A DNA stretch of 64,000 bases from Oryzomicrobium sp. (lineage in GTDB: Bacteria; Pseudomonadota; Gammaproteobacteria; Burkholderiales; Rhodocyclaceae): contig NZ_JAJTBG010000004.1 of assembly GCF_021287045.1 (NCBI RefSeq), forward strand, positions 234,174-298,173, in the 5' to 3' direction. A program made the position numbers and the translations under genes. Shown one piece after another: positions 7,710 to 17,648 of the stretch (positions are counted from its first letter, which is position 1; every line of letters begins with the position of its first letter). Below the pieces are notes generated by a model. It did not search any database and was not told the origin of the DNA. It saw only the letters and a program-made list of their open reading frames with translations.

Positions 7710-9525
7710 TGGCGTGGCCGGGCTCGCCGCACCGCCGGGCTTGCCCGACGTGGCGACCCTGAGCCGGCTGGCGGGCGAGTTCTTCGCCGCGCTGCCAGGG
7801 GGCGGGGCCTCCCCCGCCTTCGCCCCGGCCGCCCCTTCGGCTGCGGCCCCGGTGGTGGAGGCTTCTCCCGGCGTGGCCCTCGACCAGCCCTCGCCCGAAC
7901 CGGTGGTTGCCGGTGCCCCGCCCCGGGGCGGCAGCGCGGCGCCGGCCGTTCCCGCCGCCTACGCGGCGGCCCTGCCCACGGTGCCCCTTTCCGGGGCGCC
8001 GGGGCCGGCCAGCCCCTACTACTTCGTTGGCGAATCGAGCGCTCACCGGAACGCTCCCTTCGGCTTGTCCGAGGCGGCCCTGCTGCCCGGCGGCTCCGCC
8101 GCGCCCGAATCCTTCGGCCTGCCTGGGGATGCGGCGCTCAAGGCCCTGTTGGCAGAGGCCGGAGCCGGTTCCAGCCGGGGCGAGGCAGTGCGCCAGGAGG
8201 CCACGGCTCCCGGGTTCTACTTCCTCGACGCCGGCGGACCCCAGGGGCAGCGCTACGCTGCGCCGCCGGAGGCTCCCGCCCAGATCCAGCCGGTGCGGCC
8301 GCCCTTCGACATCAACGCGGTGCGGCGGGATTTTCCGATACTGGCCGAGCGGGTGAACGGCCGGCCCCTGATCTGGTTCGACAACGCCGCCACCACCCAC
8401 AAGCCCCAGGTGGTGATCGACCGGCTGGCCTGGTTCTACGCCCACGAGAACTCCAACATCCACCGGGCCGCCCACGAACTGGCCGCCCGGGCCACGGACG
8501 CCTACGAGGCGGCGCGGCACAAGGTGGCCCGCTTCATCGGCGCCGGCTCGCCGGAAGAGATCGTTTTCGTGCGCGGCGCCACCGAGGCCATCAATCTGGT
8601 GGCCAAGACCTGGGGTATCCAGAACGTGGGGGCCGGGGACGAGATCCTGGTGTCGCTGCTGGAGCACCACGCCAACATCGTTCCCTGGCAGCAGTTGGCG
8701 GCGGAAAAAGGCGCCACCCTGCGGGTGATCCCGGTGGACGACGACGGCCAGGTCCTGCTCGACGAGTACCGGAAGCTGCTCAACGGGCGGACCAGGCTGG
8801 TGGCCATCACCCAGGTATCCAACGCCCTGGGCACGGTCACCCCGGTCCGGCAGATCGTGGAGCTAGCCCACCGGGCGGGCGCCAAGGTGCTGGTGGACGG
8901 GGCCCAGTCCGTCTCCCACCTGCGCACTGACGTGGTGGCCCTGGATGCGGACTTCTTCGTCTTCTCAGGGCACAAGGTGTTCGCCCCCACCGGCATTGGC
9001 GTGGTCTACGCCAAGAAGGCGCTGCTGGAGTCGATGCCTCCCTGGCAGGGCGGCGGCAATATGATCGCCGATGTGACCTTCGAGCGGACCCTGTACCAGC
9101 CCCCGCCCAACAAGTTCGAGGCCGGCACCGGCAACATCGCCGACGCGGTGGGCCTGGGGGCCGCCCTGGACTACGTGGAGCGGATCGGCCTGGAGGCCAT
9201 CGCCCAGTACGAGCACCTGCTGCTCGACTACGCCACCCAGGGGCTGAAGACCGTCCCCGGGCTGCGCCTGGTGGGCACCGCCCGGGACAAGACCAGCGTG
9301 CTGTCCTTCGTGCTCGAAGGCTATCGCACCGAGGAGGTGGGCACGGCCCTCAACCGGGAGGGCATCGCGGTGCGCTCCGGCCACCACTGCGCCCAGCCGA
9401 TCCTGCGTCGCTTCGGACTGGAAGCGACGGTGCGCCCGTCCCTGGCCTTCTACAACACCTGCGAGGAGGTCGATACCCTGGTGGCCGTGCTGCACCGGCT
9501 GGCCCGAGGCAAGGGCAACCGTTGA
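7684..9525 (+). CDS. Cysteine desulfurase with N-terminal encapsulin-targeting domain
   Basis: A 613-aa fusion-like protein. Residues 1 to about 205 are Ala/Pro/Gly-rich and predicted disordered, with conserved-looking islands LPDVATLSRLAGEFFAALPG (20-39), YYFVGES (112-118) and GFYFLD (177-182); this is the cargo-loading domain of family 2A encapsulins. Residues ~208-613 are a type II (SufS-like) PLP cysteine desulfurase: PLP lysine K431 in SGHKVFAPTG and catalytic Cys569 in RSGHHCAQP. It releases sulfur from cysteine as persulfide inside the shell. The ATG at 7684 begins within the encapsulin gene (26-bp overlap), implying translational coupling; the frame is open 14 codons further upstream without a better site. 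A strong terminator follows. Confidence 0.94.
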   Translation: MTTPTPTSNGVAGLAAPPGLPDVATLSRLAGEFFAALPGGGASPAFAPAAPSAAAPVVEASPGVALDQPSPEPVVAGAPPRGGSAAPAVPAAYAAALPTVPLSGAPGPASPYYFVGESSAHRNAPFGLSEAALLPGGSAAPESFGLPGDAALKALLAEAGAGSSRGEAVRQEATAPGFYFLDAGGPQGQRYAAPPEAPAQIQPVRPPFDINAVRRDFPILAERVNGRPLIWFDNAATTHKPQVVIDRLAWFYAHENSNIHRAAHELAARATDAYEAARHKVARFIGAGSPEEIVFVRGATEAINLVAKTWGIQNVGAGDEILVSLLEHHANIVPWQQLAAEKGATLRVIPVDDDGQVLLDEYRKLLNGRTRLVAITQVSNALGTVTPVRQIVELAHRAGAKVLVDGAQSVSHLRTDVVALDADFFVFSGHKVFAPTGIGVVYAKKALLESMPPWQGGGNMIADVTFERTLYQPPPNKFEAGTGNIADAVGLGAALDYVERIGLEAIAQYEHLLLDYATQGLKTVPGLRLVGTARDKTSVLSFVLEGYRTEEVGTALNREGIAVRSGHHCAQPILRRFGLEATVRPSLAFYNTCEEVDTLVAVLHRLARGKGNR

Positions 9526-9545
9526 TGGCAGCCTGCCAAAGCAAA

Positions 9546-9577
9546 GCCCCCCATCCTTGCGGGTGGGGGGCTTTTTT
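9546..9577 (+). terminator. Rho-independent terminator after encapsulin operon
   Basis: An 11-bp stem (9546-9556 with 9561-9571, one G-T pair), a TTGC loop and a six-T run at 9572-9577 form a strong intrinsic terminator 20 bp after the cysteine desulfurase stop. Confidence 0.9.
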
Positions 9578-9622
9578 CATTTGGCAGTGCGGTTGTGCCC
9601 GGGAGAATGGGCGTTATTGACG

Positions 9623-10273
9623 TCAGTGCCCCTGCCGCTTCGCCGCCTGGTCGATCAGGTCGGCAATGTCGGTGTTTTTGGCCTTGAGCGCCCAGTCCTT
9701 GGCCGAAAGGCCGGCGTCGTTGCGCAGGGTGGTGTCGGCTTTGTATTCGAGCAGTAGCTTGACCAATCCTAGGTGGCCGTTACGGGCGGCCAGCATCAGA
9801 GGGGTGGTGCCGTTGTGCAGCGCCACGTCCACGTCGGCCCCCTGGTCGAGCAGGTAGTCGGCTACTTCTTCATGCCCCTGGTAGGTCGCGTAGCCCAGGG
9901 GCGTCCAGCCCTTGCTGCGGTTGATGTCGACGCCGGCGCGGACCAGCAGCTTCACCACGTCCAGGCGGCCGTTGTAGGCGGCCTGAAGCAGGGGGTCTTC
10001 GCCGAAGCGGTTGGCCTGACTGGGATTGGCGTGGGCCTTGAGCAGCAGCGCCACCAGTTCGGCGTGGCCGTTCTTGGCCGCCAGGGCCAGCAGGGTGTTG
10101 CCGTTGGCGTCGGAGGTGTCAGGCTCGACGCCGCGGCGCAGCCAGGAAACCACTTCGGACGTATCGCCCATGGTGGCGGCCTTGAGGACGTCGTCCAGGG
10201 CTTCGGCCCGGACCGGGAGCGGCAGGGTGGCCGCGAGGGTTAGGGCAATGGCGGCAAAGGTGCGGCGGACCAT
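9623..10273 (-). CDS. Exported ankyrin-repeat protein
   Basis: A 216-aa protein with a Sec signal peptide (MVRRTFAAIALTLAATLPLPVRA, cleavage near residue 23) followed by about five ankyrin repeats, recognisable from units such as NGNTLLALAAKNGHAELVALLLKAHANP and NGTTPLMLAARNGHLGLVKLLLEYKAD. It is expected in the periplasm and to bind other proteins; no enzymatic residues are seen. It begins 14 bp after tatD on the same strand and is the last gene of the mltG-tmk-holB-pilZ-tatD run. Its partner is unknown. Confidence 0.9.
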   Translation of the reverse strand: MVRRTFAAIALTLAATLPLPVRAEALDDVLKAATMGDTSEVVSWLRRGVEPDTSDANGNTLLALAAKNGHAELVALLLKAHANPSQANRFGEDPLLQAAYNGRLDVVKLLVRAGVDINRSKGWTPLGYATYQGHEEVADYLLDQGADVDVALHNGTTPLMLAARNGHLGLVKLLLEYKADTTLRNDAGLSAKDWALKAKNTDIADLIDQAAKRQGH

Positions 10274-10287
10274 GAGGGGGCTCCGGG

Positions 10288-11106
10288 TCAGGCCGCCAGG
10301 GCGGCGCGGGTCTGGGGAAACAGGGCGATGAAGTTCGCGGTGGTGGCCTGGGCCACCTCCTCCACCGTCAGGCCGCGCAGGGCGGCGATTTCCTCGGCCA
10401 CGTAGCGCACGTAGGCGGGCTGGTTGAGCTTGCCCCGGTAAGGCACGGGCGCCAGATAGGGGGAATCGGTCTCCACCAGGATGCGCTCCAGGGGAGCCTT
10501 GGCGGCGACTTCCTTGACGGTCTGGGCGTTTTTGAAGGTGACGATGCCTGAAAACGACAGGTGGAAGCCCAGTTCCAGGGCCTGGTCGGCCACCTCCCAG
10601 TTCTCGGTGAAGCAGTGCATGATCCCGCCGACCCGGTCGGCGCCCTCTTCCCGCAGCACCCGCAGGGTGTCCTCGGCAGAGTCCCGGGTGTGGATCACCA
10701 GGGGCTTGCCCACGGCCACGGCGGCCCGGATGTGCCGGCGAAAGCGTTCCCGCTGCCACTCGGGCTTTTCCTTCTGCCAGTAGTAATCAAGGCCGGTCTC
10801 GCCGATGGCGATCACTTTCGGGTGGCTGGCCAGCCGGACCAGGGTGGCCTCGTCGGGCTCCTGGCAGTCGTTGTATTCGGGATGCACGCCGATGCTGGCG
10901 AAGATGTGAGGGTGCGCCTCGGCGAGGGCCAGAACCCGGGGGAAATCCTCCAGGTTCACGCCGATGGCCATGGCGCCGACCACGCCGTTGTCCCTCATGG
11001 CCTGGAGCACCTGGGGCAATTGGACGGCCAGGTCGTCGAAGTCCAGGTGGCAGTGGGAATCGATCAGGCGCAGGGGGGATTGGGGCGTGGATGTTTCGGC
11101 GGACAT
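10288..11106 (-). CDS. tatD: TatD-family metal-dependent hydrolase (DNase)
   Basis: A 272-aa TIM-barrel hydrolase. Metal ligands are in the expected places: DSHCHLD near the N-terminus, GETGLDYY, the IHTRD strand, MHCF and ETDSPYLAP near the C-terminus. Members are metal-dependent 3'-5' exonucleases or D-aminoacyl-tRNA/DNA hydrolases of the cytoplasm; the closest habit (YcfH/TatD beside holB and pilZ) is common in proteobacteria. The ATG at 11106 matches the family start. The frame stays open far upstream through pilZ, but that extension is not protein-like. Confidence 0.92.
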   Translation of the reverse strand: MSAETSTPQSPLRLIDSHCHLDFDDLAVQLPQVLQAMRDNGVVGAMAIGVNLEDFPRVLALAEAHPHIFASIGVHPEYNDCQEPDEATLVRLASHPKVIAIGETGLDYYWQKEKPEWQRERFRRHIRAAVAVGKPLVIHTRDSAEDTLRVLREEGADRVGGIMHCFTENWEVADQALELGFHLSFSGIVTFKNAQTVKEVAAKAPLERILVETDSPYLAPVPYRGKLNQPAYVRYVAEEIAALRGLTVEEVAQATTANFIALFPQTRAALAA

Positions 11107-11180
11107 GGGGCGGTGCGGGCGCCCCAGGGGGCGCCGGTTACGGTTGGAACGGGAAGAACTGGAAGGATGCCGGCGGCAGG

Positions 11181-11564
11181 TTACAGGGTGTGGGTCGGGC
11201 GGCTCGACTGAAGCACGCCGCCCAGCAGGCCCTCGATCTTGCGGCGCGCTTCCTTGCCGCTCTCGTCGTCCTTGAAATGGACGCCGATGCCCTGGGCCTT
11301 GCCGTTCTGGGCGCCGGCGGGGGTGAGCCACACCACGCTGCCGGCGATCGGCAGCTTGGTCGGGTCTTCCATCAGGGACAGCAGCATGAACACTTCGTCC
11401 CCCAGGTGGTAGCCCCGGTTGGTGGGAATGAAGATTCCCCCGTTCTTGAGGTGGGGCATGTAGGCGGCGTAGAGGGCCGACTTGGAGTTGATGTTGAGGG
11501 ACAGTACGCTCGGCCGCGGCGCGATGGCGCTCGCGCTGCCGTGGTTTTTGCCGGTATCGGACAT
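11181..11564 (-). CDS. pilZ: PilZ-domain protein of type IV pilus biogenesis
   Basis: A 127-aa PilZ protein. It matches the type IV pilus PilZ rather than the c-di-GMP receptors: PSVLSLNINSKSALYAAYMPHLKNGGIFIPTNRGYHLGDEVFMLLSL and the VVWLTPAGAQNGKAQGIGVHF segment are clear, and the RxxxR/DxSxxG ligand motifs are absent. PilZ acts with PilB/FimX-type partners in pilus extension. A GAGG sequence eight bases before the ATG at 11564 favours this start over one seven codons upstream. It lies 32 bp after holB, a classic proteobacterial arrangement. Confidence 0.93.
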   Translation of the reverse strand: MSDTGKNHGSASAIAPRPSVLSLNINSKSALYAAYMPHLKNGGIFIPTNRGYHLGDEVFMLLSLMEDPTKLPIAGSVVWLTPAGAQNGKAQGIGVHFKDDESGKEARRKIEGLLGGVLQSSRPTHTL

Positions 11565-11596
11565 TCCGCGACCTCGTAGGTGCAAGGTGGAAGGGG

Positions 11597-12712
11597 TCAG
11601 GACCTGCGGCCCCGCCCTTGCTGGAAGACGCCAGCATAGCCGGAAAACAGCTCTTCGAGGAACAGCCGGGTGTTCAGCGGATGCTCAGAAAGTGCTTTGT
11701 ATTTCGTCAGCAGCCTGTTGAATCGGAAGAGTTCTTCCGTGTCGGCCTGTTCGCCCAACTGGCGCAGGGCCCCGCCTTCGGCGAGGAAGTAGCGGGCCGG
11801 ATTGCCGGCCCGGGCCAGGGTCAGGTCCACCAGCCACTTCTGCCACCAGATCACCAGCTGCTTGAGGCCGCCGGCCCCGCCCTCCTCCTTGTCGGCCTTG
11901 AGGGTCTTGTCCAGGGCCGCCGCCGCAGCCAGGGGACTCAGGCGTGCCCCCTGGGCAAGCTGGGCGTTGAGTTCGGTGAGCAGAGCCAGGTTGCGGTTTT
12001 CACCGCCCTTGCTGCCCTTGCGCCCACCTTCCGGCGGGGCTGCCAGCTCGGCCGCCAGCAAGGGGGCGCCTCCGGCCAGGGCCAGCCAGCGCTGGGCCTC
12101 GTCGTGGCCCAGGCCGGCAACCGCCGCTTCGAGCCAAGCGCTGCCGGCGGAAAGGTCCGGGGTGGCCACGGCCACCGTCTGGCAGCGGCTGCGGATGGTG
12201 GGCAGCAGTCGGTCCGGCTCGTGGCTGACGAGCAGGAAGTGGGTGGCGGCCAGGGGCTCTTCCAGGGTCTTCAGCAAGGCATTGGCCGTGTTGCGGTTCA
12301 TCGCCTCGGCCGGGCACACGATCACCACCCGCAAGCCCTGGCGATGGGTGCCGACGTGGAGGAAGTCGTCCAGCCCGCGCACCTGGTCGATGGTGATCTG
12401 CTGGCTGGGCTTCTTGCTGCCGCTGGCGGCGGCAGGGCTTTCCCCGTCCCCATCGTCCTCGGCCAGGGCGGCAGGCTGGAGCAGGCGGAAATCCGGGTGG
12501 TTACCCTGGGCCAGCCAGTGGCAGGCCGGGCAGTCGCCGCAGGCCTGGCCGTCGCTCCGGGGGGCGTCGCACAGCAGCGAGGCGGCAAAGGCCCGGGCCA
12601 GGGCCAGCTTGCCCAGCCCCTGCTGGCCGTGCAGCAGCAAGGCATGGGGAAGCTGGGCTCGGCGTGCCTGGAGCTTTTCCCAGAGGGGCTGATGAAGGGA
12701 AAGTACGTTCAT
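11597..12712 (-). CDS. holB: DNA polymerase III delta' subunit
   Basis: A 371-aa clamp-loader delta' subunit. Residues 25-40 ([16 protein letters not shown]) are the P-loop region, four cysteines (C48, C58, C61, C64) form the zinc module, and [32 protein letters not shown] is the sensor/SRC segment. The protein helps load the beta clamp onto primed DNA. The start ATG overlaps the tmk stop in an ATGA, so the two are translationally coupled. An insertion rich in Asp, Gly and Ser near residues 82-100 ([18 protein letters not shown]) is unusual and probably a surface loop. Confidence 0.93.
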   Translation of the reverse strand: MNVLSLHQPLWEKLQARRAQLPHALLLHGQQGLGKLALARAFAASLLCDAPRSDGQACGDCPACHWLAQGNHPDFRLLQPAALAEDDGDGESPAAASGSKKPSQQITIDQVRGLDDFLHVGTHRQGLRVVIVCPAEAMNRNTANALLKTLEEPLAATHFLLVSHEPDRLLPTIRSRCQTVAVATPDLSAGSAWLEAAVAGLGHDEAQRWLALAGGAPLLAAELAAPPEGGRKGSKGGENRNLALLTELNAQLAQGARLSPLAAAAALDKTLKADKEEGGAGGLKQLVIWWQKWLVDLTLARAGNPARYFLAEGGALRQLGEQADTEELFRFNRLLTKYKALSEHPLNTRLFLEELFSGYAGVFQQGRGRRS

Positions 12713-13338
12713 TTACAGAACGCTACGACAATTTCTTCGAGCGATTTGCGAATTTCTTCCGGCGTCCGGTCCGATTGCAGGACGCGGATTCGGCCGTGGG
12801 ATTTGGCGGCCCGGTCCAGGTAGGCCAGGCGCACCCGCTCATGGAATTCGGCCTGCTCCCGCTCGAAGCGATCCAGGTTGCGCTCGGCGATGATGCGCTG
12901 GCGGGCTACTTCCAGGGGTAGGTCGAAGAGCAGGGTCAGGTCGGGCTGGAGATGGCCGTGGGTCCAGGTTTCCAAGGTTTGCAGCTTGTCCCGGGAAATG
13001 CCCCGGCCGCCGCCCTGGTAGGCGAAGGTGGCGTCGGTGAAACGGTCCGAAACCACCCAGGCCCCCCGGGCCAGGGCCGGCTCGATCACCTCGGCCAGGT
13101 GCTCGCGGCGGGCGGCGAACACCAACAGGGCTTCGGTTTCCAGGTGCATCGGCTCGTTGAGGATCAGGGTGCGCAGCTTTTCGCCCAGCGGCGTGCCGCC
13201 GGGTTCCCGGGTGGACACCACCTCTCTGCCCTGGCCGCGCAGCCAGTGGCACAGCCAGTCGATGTGGGTGCTCTTGCCGGCGCCGTCGATCCCTTCGAAG
13301 GTGATGAACTTGCCGCGGGTGGGGGACGGTGGGGTCAT
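12709..13338 (-). CDS. tmk: Thymidylate kinase
   Basis: A 209-aa dTMP kinase. The P-loop [11 protein letters not shown] (residues 14-24), the TREPGGTP motif, [19 protein letters not shown] and the LID segment near RNLDRFE are all present. It phosphorylates dTMP to dTDP for DNA synthesis in the cytoplasm. The ATG overlaps the mltG stop by four bases and its own stop overlaps the holB start, giving a tightly coupled mltG-tmk-holB unit as in E. coli and many proteobacteria. Confidence 0.96.
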   Translation of the reverse strand: MTPPSPTRGKFITFEGIDGAGKSTHIDWLCHWLRGQGREVVSTREPGGTPLGEKLRTLILNEPMHLETEALLVFAARREHLAEVIEPALARGAWVVSDRFTDATFAYQGGGRGISRDKLQTLETWTHGHLQPDLTLLFDLPLEVARQRIIAERNLDRFEREQAEFHERVRLAYLDRAAKSHGRIRVLQSDRTPEEIRKSLEEIVVAFCK

Positions 13339-14465
13339 GGCGTTTGCGGGGCCCGTTTGAGGATGTAGCGGTTCACGGCCTGGTTGTGCTCGTCCAGGGT
13401 GGCGGAAAATTGGCTGGAGCCGTCGCCCCGGGCCACGAAGTACAGCGCCTCGCTGGCCGCTGGATGCAGGGCGGCGCGCAGGGCGGCCACGCCCGGCAGG
13501 GCGATCGGGGTCGGCGTCAGGCCGGGGCGGGTGTAGGTATTGTAGGGGGTGTCGGCCAGCAGGTCGCGGCGGCGGATGTTGCCGGCGTAGCTCTCGCCCA
13601 TGCCGTAGATCACGCTGGGATCGGTCTGCAGCAACATGCCGCGGCGCAGCCGGTTGACGAACACGGCGGCCACCATGGGCCGGTCTTCGGCCCGGCCCGT
13701 TTCCTTCTCGACGATGGAGGCCATGATCAGGGCCTCGTAGGGCGACTTGTAGGGCAGCCCCGGCGCCCGCACCGCCCATTCCTCGGCCAGGCGCGCCTGC
13801 ATCGCCCGGTGGGCGCGCTTGAGCAGGTCCAGGTCGCTGGAGCGCTTGTCGAACAGATAGGTGTCGGGCAGGAACAGGCCCTCGGGATGGGCGTCGGGAA
13901 TTTCAAGACGGCGCAACAGTTCCGCATTGCTCAGGCCGGCGGTGTCGTGGCGCAGATCCGGGTTGGCGTCGAGCTTTTCGCGCAGTTGGCGGAAGGTCCA
14001 GCCCTCGATCACCGCCAGTTCGCCCTGACTGGTGTCGCCCCGGGTCAGCTTGGCGAGCAGGGCCCACAGGGTCACGCCCTTGTGCACCTCGTAGCTGCCG
14101 GCCTTGATCATGGCGGCAGAACCGGTCAGGCGGCCGAGCAGTTCCAGGGCCAGGGGCGGAGCGCCGACGCCGGCCTCGTTCACCTGCCGGGCCACGCTCT
14201 TCAGGCTGCTGCCCCGCTCGATGTGAAAATCCAGGGGCGAATTGGCCAGGGGCAGGGGCAGCCAGGCTACTGCCGCCGCGGCCAGGCCACCGAGCAGGAG
14301 CACCAGGGCCAGCAGCTTGAACAGGAAGCGCGGCAGGGAAAAGCCGGAATTGCCCCCCCGGCGCCGGGAAGCGGCTTTGCGGGGCTTTGCGGGCTTGGAA
14401 GACTTGGGCTCGCGGGCAGCGGGCGTCTTGCGCGACGATGCGGAGGAAGGCGGACGGGGTGGCAT
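13335..14465 (-). CDS. mltG: Endolytic murein transglycosylase MltG (YceG-like)
   Basis: A 376-aa inner-membrane lytic transglycosylase that cuts nascent glycan strands. A basic Pro/Lys/Arg-rich cytoplasmic tail (about 1-45) precedes one transmembrane helix ([25 protein letters not shown]), a LysM-like region, and the YceG catalytic domain with the glutamate in [11 protein letters not shown] and [12 protein letters not shown]. The ATG at 14465 is preferred; a TTG eight codons upstream is possible and neither has a clear ribosome site. The gene is first in the minus-strand operon and divergent from ygfZ. Confidence 0.93.
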   Translation of the reverse strand: MPPRPPSSASSRKTPAAREPKSSKPAKPRKAASRRRGGNSGFSLPRFLFKLLALVLLLGGLAAAAVAWLPLPLANSPLDFHIERGSSLKSVARQVNEAGVGAPPLALELLGRLTGSAAMIKAGSYEVHKGVTLWALLAKLTRGDTSQGELAVIEGWTFRQLREKLDANPDLRHDTAGLSNAELLRRLEIPDAHPEGLFLPDTYLFDKRSSDLDLLKRAHRAMQARLAEEWAVRAPGLPYKSPYEALIMASIVEKETGRAEDRPMVAAVFVNRLRRGMLLQTDPSVIYGMGESYAGNIRRRDLLADTPYNTYTRPGLTPTPIALPGVAALRAALHPAASEALYFVARGDGSSQFSATLDEHNQAVNRYILKRAPQTP

Positions 14466-14622
14466 AGGACGGTCGGAATCCCGCACCAACGAAGGGCATG
14501 GCGCAACGGCGCCGGGCGGGGTGCCTATAATACCGCGTCTTGGCGGCGATCCTTACCGCCAGCCGGGCAGCGACAGCCGGTCCGGCCCAACACTACAAGC
14601 AACTCCCCCCGGAGATTCCCCA

Positions 14623-15702
14623 ATGAGCGCAGAACAACCCCTCCCCTCCCCTCTGGCTTCCCTGTTCGCCCGGCTCGACGCCGCCGGCGCCTGCCGCCCT
14701 GAGGCTGGCCGCGCGGTGAGCGATTTCGGCGACGCCCGGGCCGAGGCCGCTGCCGTCGCGGACGCCGCCGGCACCGTGGTCGCGCCCCTGACCCACCTGG
14801 CGGTGCTCGATGCCAGCGGCGCCGATGCCGCAAGCTTCCTGCACAACCAGATGACCAACGACATCAACCACCTGGCGCCGGACCAGTGGCTGCGGGCGGC
14901 CTGGTGCTCGGCCAAGGGGCGCATGTACACCACCTTCGCCATCTGGCGCGGCGCCGACGCGGGCACCTACCGGCTGCGCTTTTCTGCCGACCAGATGGCC
15001 TTCATCAAGAAACGCCTGACCATGTTCGTGCTGCGCGCCAAGGTGATCCTGGCCGACCGCAGCGACGACGTGGCCGTGTTCGGCCTGGCCGGTGCCCGTG
15101 CCGCCGAGCTGGTGGCCGGCCTGGGCCTGGCCGTGCCCGAGCTGGGCAAGACCGCCGCCGGCGCCGTCGGCGAGGTACTGCGCATCGACGCTGCCCGCTT
15201 CGAGCTGGCAGTGCCGGCCGACCAGGCCGCCGCCACCTGGGACCGGCTTGCCGCCGTGGCCCGTCCGGTGGGTGCCCGGGCCTGGCACCTGCTCGACGTG
15301 CGCGCCGGGGTGCCCCACCTGTCCGCCGCCACCCAGGAGGCTTTCGTGCCCCAGATGGCCAACTTCGAGCGCATCGGCGGCGTGTCCTTCCACAAGGGCT
15401 GCTACCCGGGCCAGGAAATCGTCGCCCGCACCCAATACCTGGGCAAGGTCAAGCGCCACATGTACCAAGCCACCGCCGCCGCGGACCTGGCCCCCGGGGC
15501 CGAGCTGTTCTCGTCCGCCCTGCCCGACCAGTCCTGCGGCCAGGTGGTGATTTCCGCCCCGTCGCCGGCGGGGGGCTTCGAAGTGCTGGCGGTGATCCAG
15601 GAAAACGCCCTGGACGCCTCGATTCACAGCAGCGGCGAGGCGCCGGTCGAACTGGCGGCACCCCGCCTGCCCGCCTACATGAGCGAAGCTCCGGCGGCCT
15701 GA
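14623..15702 (+). CDS. ygfZ: Folate-binding YgfZ/GcvT-domain protein
   Basis: A 359-aa protein of the YgfZ family, a tetrahydrofolate-dependent factor for repair or assembly of certain Fe-S enzymes. The family signature KGCYPGQEIVART (central cysteine in HKGCYPGQE) is intact, with LHNQMTNDINHL near the N-terminus. GGAG lies eight bases before the ATG at 14623; the longer open frame upstream runs into the divergent mltG promoter and is not credible. It is followed five bases later by the NRDE gene. Divergent transcription from mltG is common in betaproteobacteria. Confidence 0.93.
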   Translation: MSAEQPLPSPLASLFARLDAAGACRPEAGRAVSDFGDARAEAAAVADAAGTVVAPLTHLAVLDASGADAASFLHNQMTNDINHLAPDQWLRAAWCSAKGRMYTTFAIWRGADAGTYRLRFSADQMAFIKKRLTMFVLRAKVILADRSDDVAVFGLAGARAAELVAGLGLAVPELGKTAAGAVGEVLRIDAARFELAVPADQAAATWDRLAAVARPVGARAWHLLDVRAGVPHLSAATQEAFVPQMANFERIGGVSFHKGCYPGQEIVARTQYLGKVKRHMYQATAAADLAPGAELFSSALPDQSCGQVVISAPSPAGGFEVLAVIQENALDASIHSSGEAPVELAAPRLPAYMSEAPAA

Positions 15703-15706
15703 ACCC

Positions 15707-16507
15707 ATGTGCCTGATCGTCGTCGCCTGGCAGGTGCATCCGGACTACCCCCTGGCGGTGGCCGCCAACCGGGACGAGTGGTACGCCCGGCCCACGGCCC
15801 CGGCGGCCCCCTGGAGCGATGCGCCCGACATCCTGGCGGGCCGGGACCTGGAAGCCGGCGGCACCTGGCTGGGGCTGACCCGGGGCGGGCGCTTCGCCGC
15901 CGTGACGAACGTGCGGGAAGGCCGCGACGCGCCCAAGGGAACCCATTCCCGGGGGAGCCTCACCAGCGCCTTTCTCGCCGGCGACGCGACGCCGGAGGAT
16001 TACCTGGCGGAACTGGCCGACGCTCCGTTTGAACGCTATTCGGGCTACAACCTGCTGGTGGCGGACGGCGACACCCTGGGCTATCTGTCCAATCGCGACC
16101 CTGCCGGCAAGGATGGCGGGCAAGGCTCCGCAAGCCGGGTGCGCCTGCTGCCACCAGGCATCTACGGTGTGTCCAACCACCTGCTGGACACCCCCTGGCC
16201 CAAGCTGACCAGCGCCAAGGCCGCCTTTGCCCAGGCCCTTTCCCGCTTGCCGGACCTGGCGCCCTGCCTGGCCCTGCTGGCCGACGACGAGATCGTGCCC
16301 GATGCCTGCCTGCCGGACACCGGTGTGGGGCTGGAGTGGGAGCGGCGCCTGTCCTCGGTGTTCGTGCGCGGCACGGCCGGGGTGGCCTACGGCACCCGGG
16401 CTTCCACCGTGGCCCTGTGCCGGCGCGACGGGGCGGTGCTGCTCCACGAGCAGGCTTTCGGCCCTGGCGGGGCCGAGGGGCCGCCGGTTATCCTGGGCAC
16501 CTTTTAG
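15707..16507 (+). CDS. NRDE-family (TANGO2-like) protein
   Basis: A 266-aa protein with the diagnostic N-terminus MCLIVVAWQVHPDYPLAVAANRDEWYARPT, in which Cys2 and the NRDE motif (residues 22-25) define the family; the fold resembles N-terminal nucleophile hydrolases. The cellular role of bacterial members is not established; eukaryotic TANGO2 is linked to heme or lipid handling. It starts five bases after ygfZ, so it is probably co-transcribed with it. Confidence 0.9.
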   Translation: MCLIVVAWQVHPDYPLAVAANRDEWYARPTAPAAPWSDAPDILAGRDLEAGGTWLGLTRGGRFAAVTNVREGRDAPKGTHSRGSLTSAFLAGDATPEDYLAELADAPFERYSGYNLLVADGDTLGYLSNRDPAGKDGGQGSASRVRLLPPGIYGVSNHLLDTPWPKLTSAKAAFAQALSRLPDLAPCLALLADDEIVPDACLPDTGVGLEWERRLSSVFVRGTAGVAYGTRASTVALCRRDGAVLLHEQAFGPGGAEGPPVILGTF

Positions 16508-16542
16508 GCACCGCCCGCCTGTTCCGATTGCCCCATGACGAC

Positions 16543-17648
16543 ATGAGCCTTTCCGTTCGCGCTCCGACCCTGCTCCTGTGGGCCGCCCTGGCCCTGGCGC
16601 CTGCCGCGCACGCTGCGCCGGCGACGCCCCTGCCCAAGTCCCAGGAAGCGGTGAGCACCCTGCTCACCCGCTATGCCGGCACCCTGCCCTGCGCCGACTG
16701 CGCCGGCATCCGCATGGACCTGACCCTGGTGCACGAGGCGGAAAGCGGCCAGCCCCGGGAATTCCGCCTGCGGGAAACCTACCTGGCCACCCGGGACGGC
16801 GACCAGAGCTTCGATTCCCGCGGCGAGTACGCCCTGACCCGGGCCGGCAACGGCCGCACCCAGCTATGGCTCGATCCCCAGAACAAGGAAAACCGGCGCG
16901 GCTTTCTGTTCGACGACAGCGGCGAGCGTTCCGCCCTGGTCATGCTCGACCGCAACGGCCGGCGGATCAAATCCGCCTTCAGCTACCGGCTGGACCGGGT
17001 TCCCACCTCCCGGCTGGTCCTGCCCGGGCGTGGCGAGATCATGCTGCCGGCCCGCTTCGACGGCGACGATGCCGACGGCACCGGCGGCAACGACCTGGCC
17101 CTGGACCTGCGCGAGGACGGCACCTACGTCTTTCGCGTCGCCATCGGTGGCGGCGTGGCGCCCTACACCGATTTCGGCACCTTCCGCTTCAACGCCGAAG
17201 GCACCCGCCTGACCCTCTTCAGCGGGTCCGAGGTGCCCCACCGCTTCGGCCTGGTGGATGCCCGCACCCTGCTGCGCCTGGACAACGACGACCGCCTGCA
17301 ACGTCCTGCCCGGGAACTGCGCATGGTGGAATACGCCGAGGTCGAGGACCCCTTGCAGCTGGTGGGGCAGCTCTCCTACCAGGCCGATGCGCCCTTCTTC
17401 CGCGAGTGCGCCACGGGGCGGACCTGGCCTGTGGCCGCGAGCGGTGATTATCCGACCCTGGAACGGGCCTACGGCGCCCTGCGCGGCCGGCTCAAGCTCA
17501 AGCCCGGCGCTCCCCTGCGCGCTGCGGTGGAGGCCCGCCTGGTACGGCAGACCGGCACGGAGGAAAGCCAGCCCCCTCAGCCGACCTTGGTAGTGGAACG
17601 CTTCGAGCGCCTGGACGGCGTCCAGGCCTGCCCGGCCAGGCCGGGACG

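Noticed and set aside
10561-11211. 216-codon plus-strand frame opposite tatD and pilZ
   Set aside because: Antisense shadow; composition-driven and without similarity to any family I recognise.
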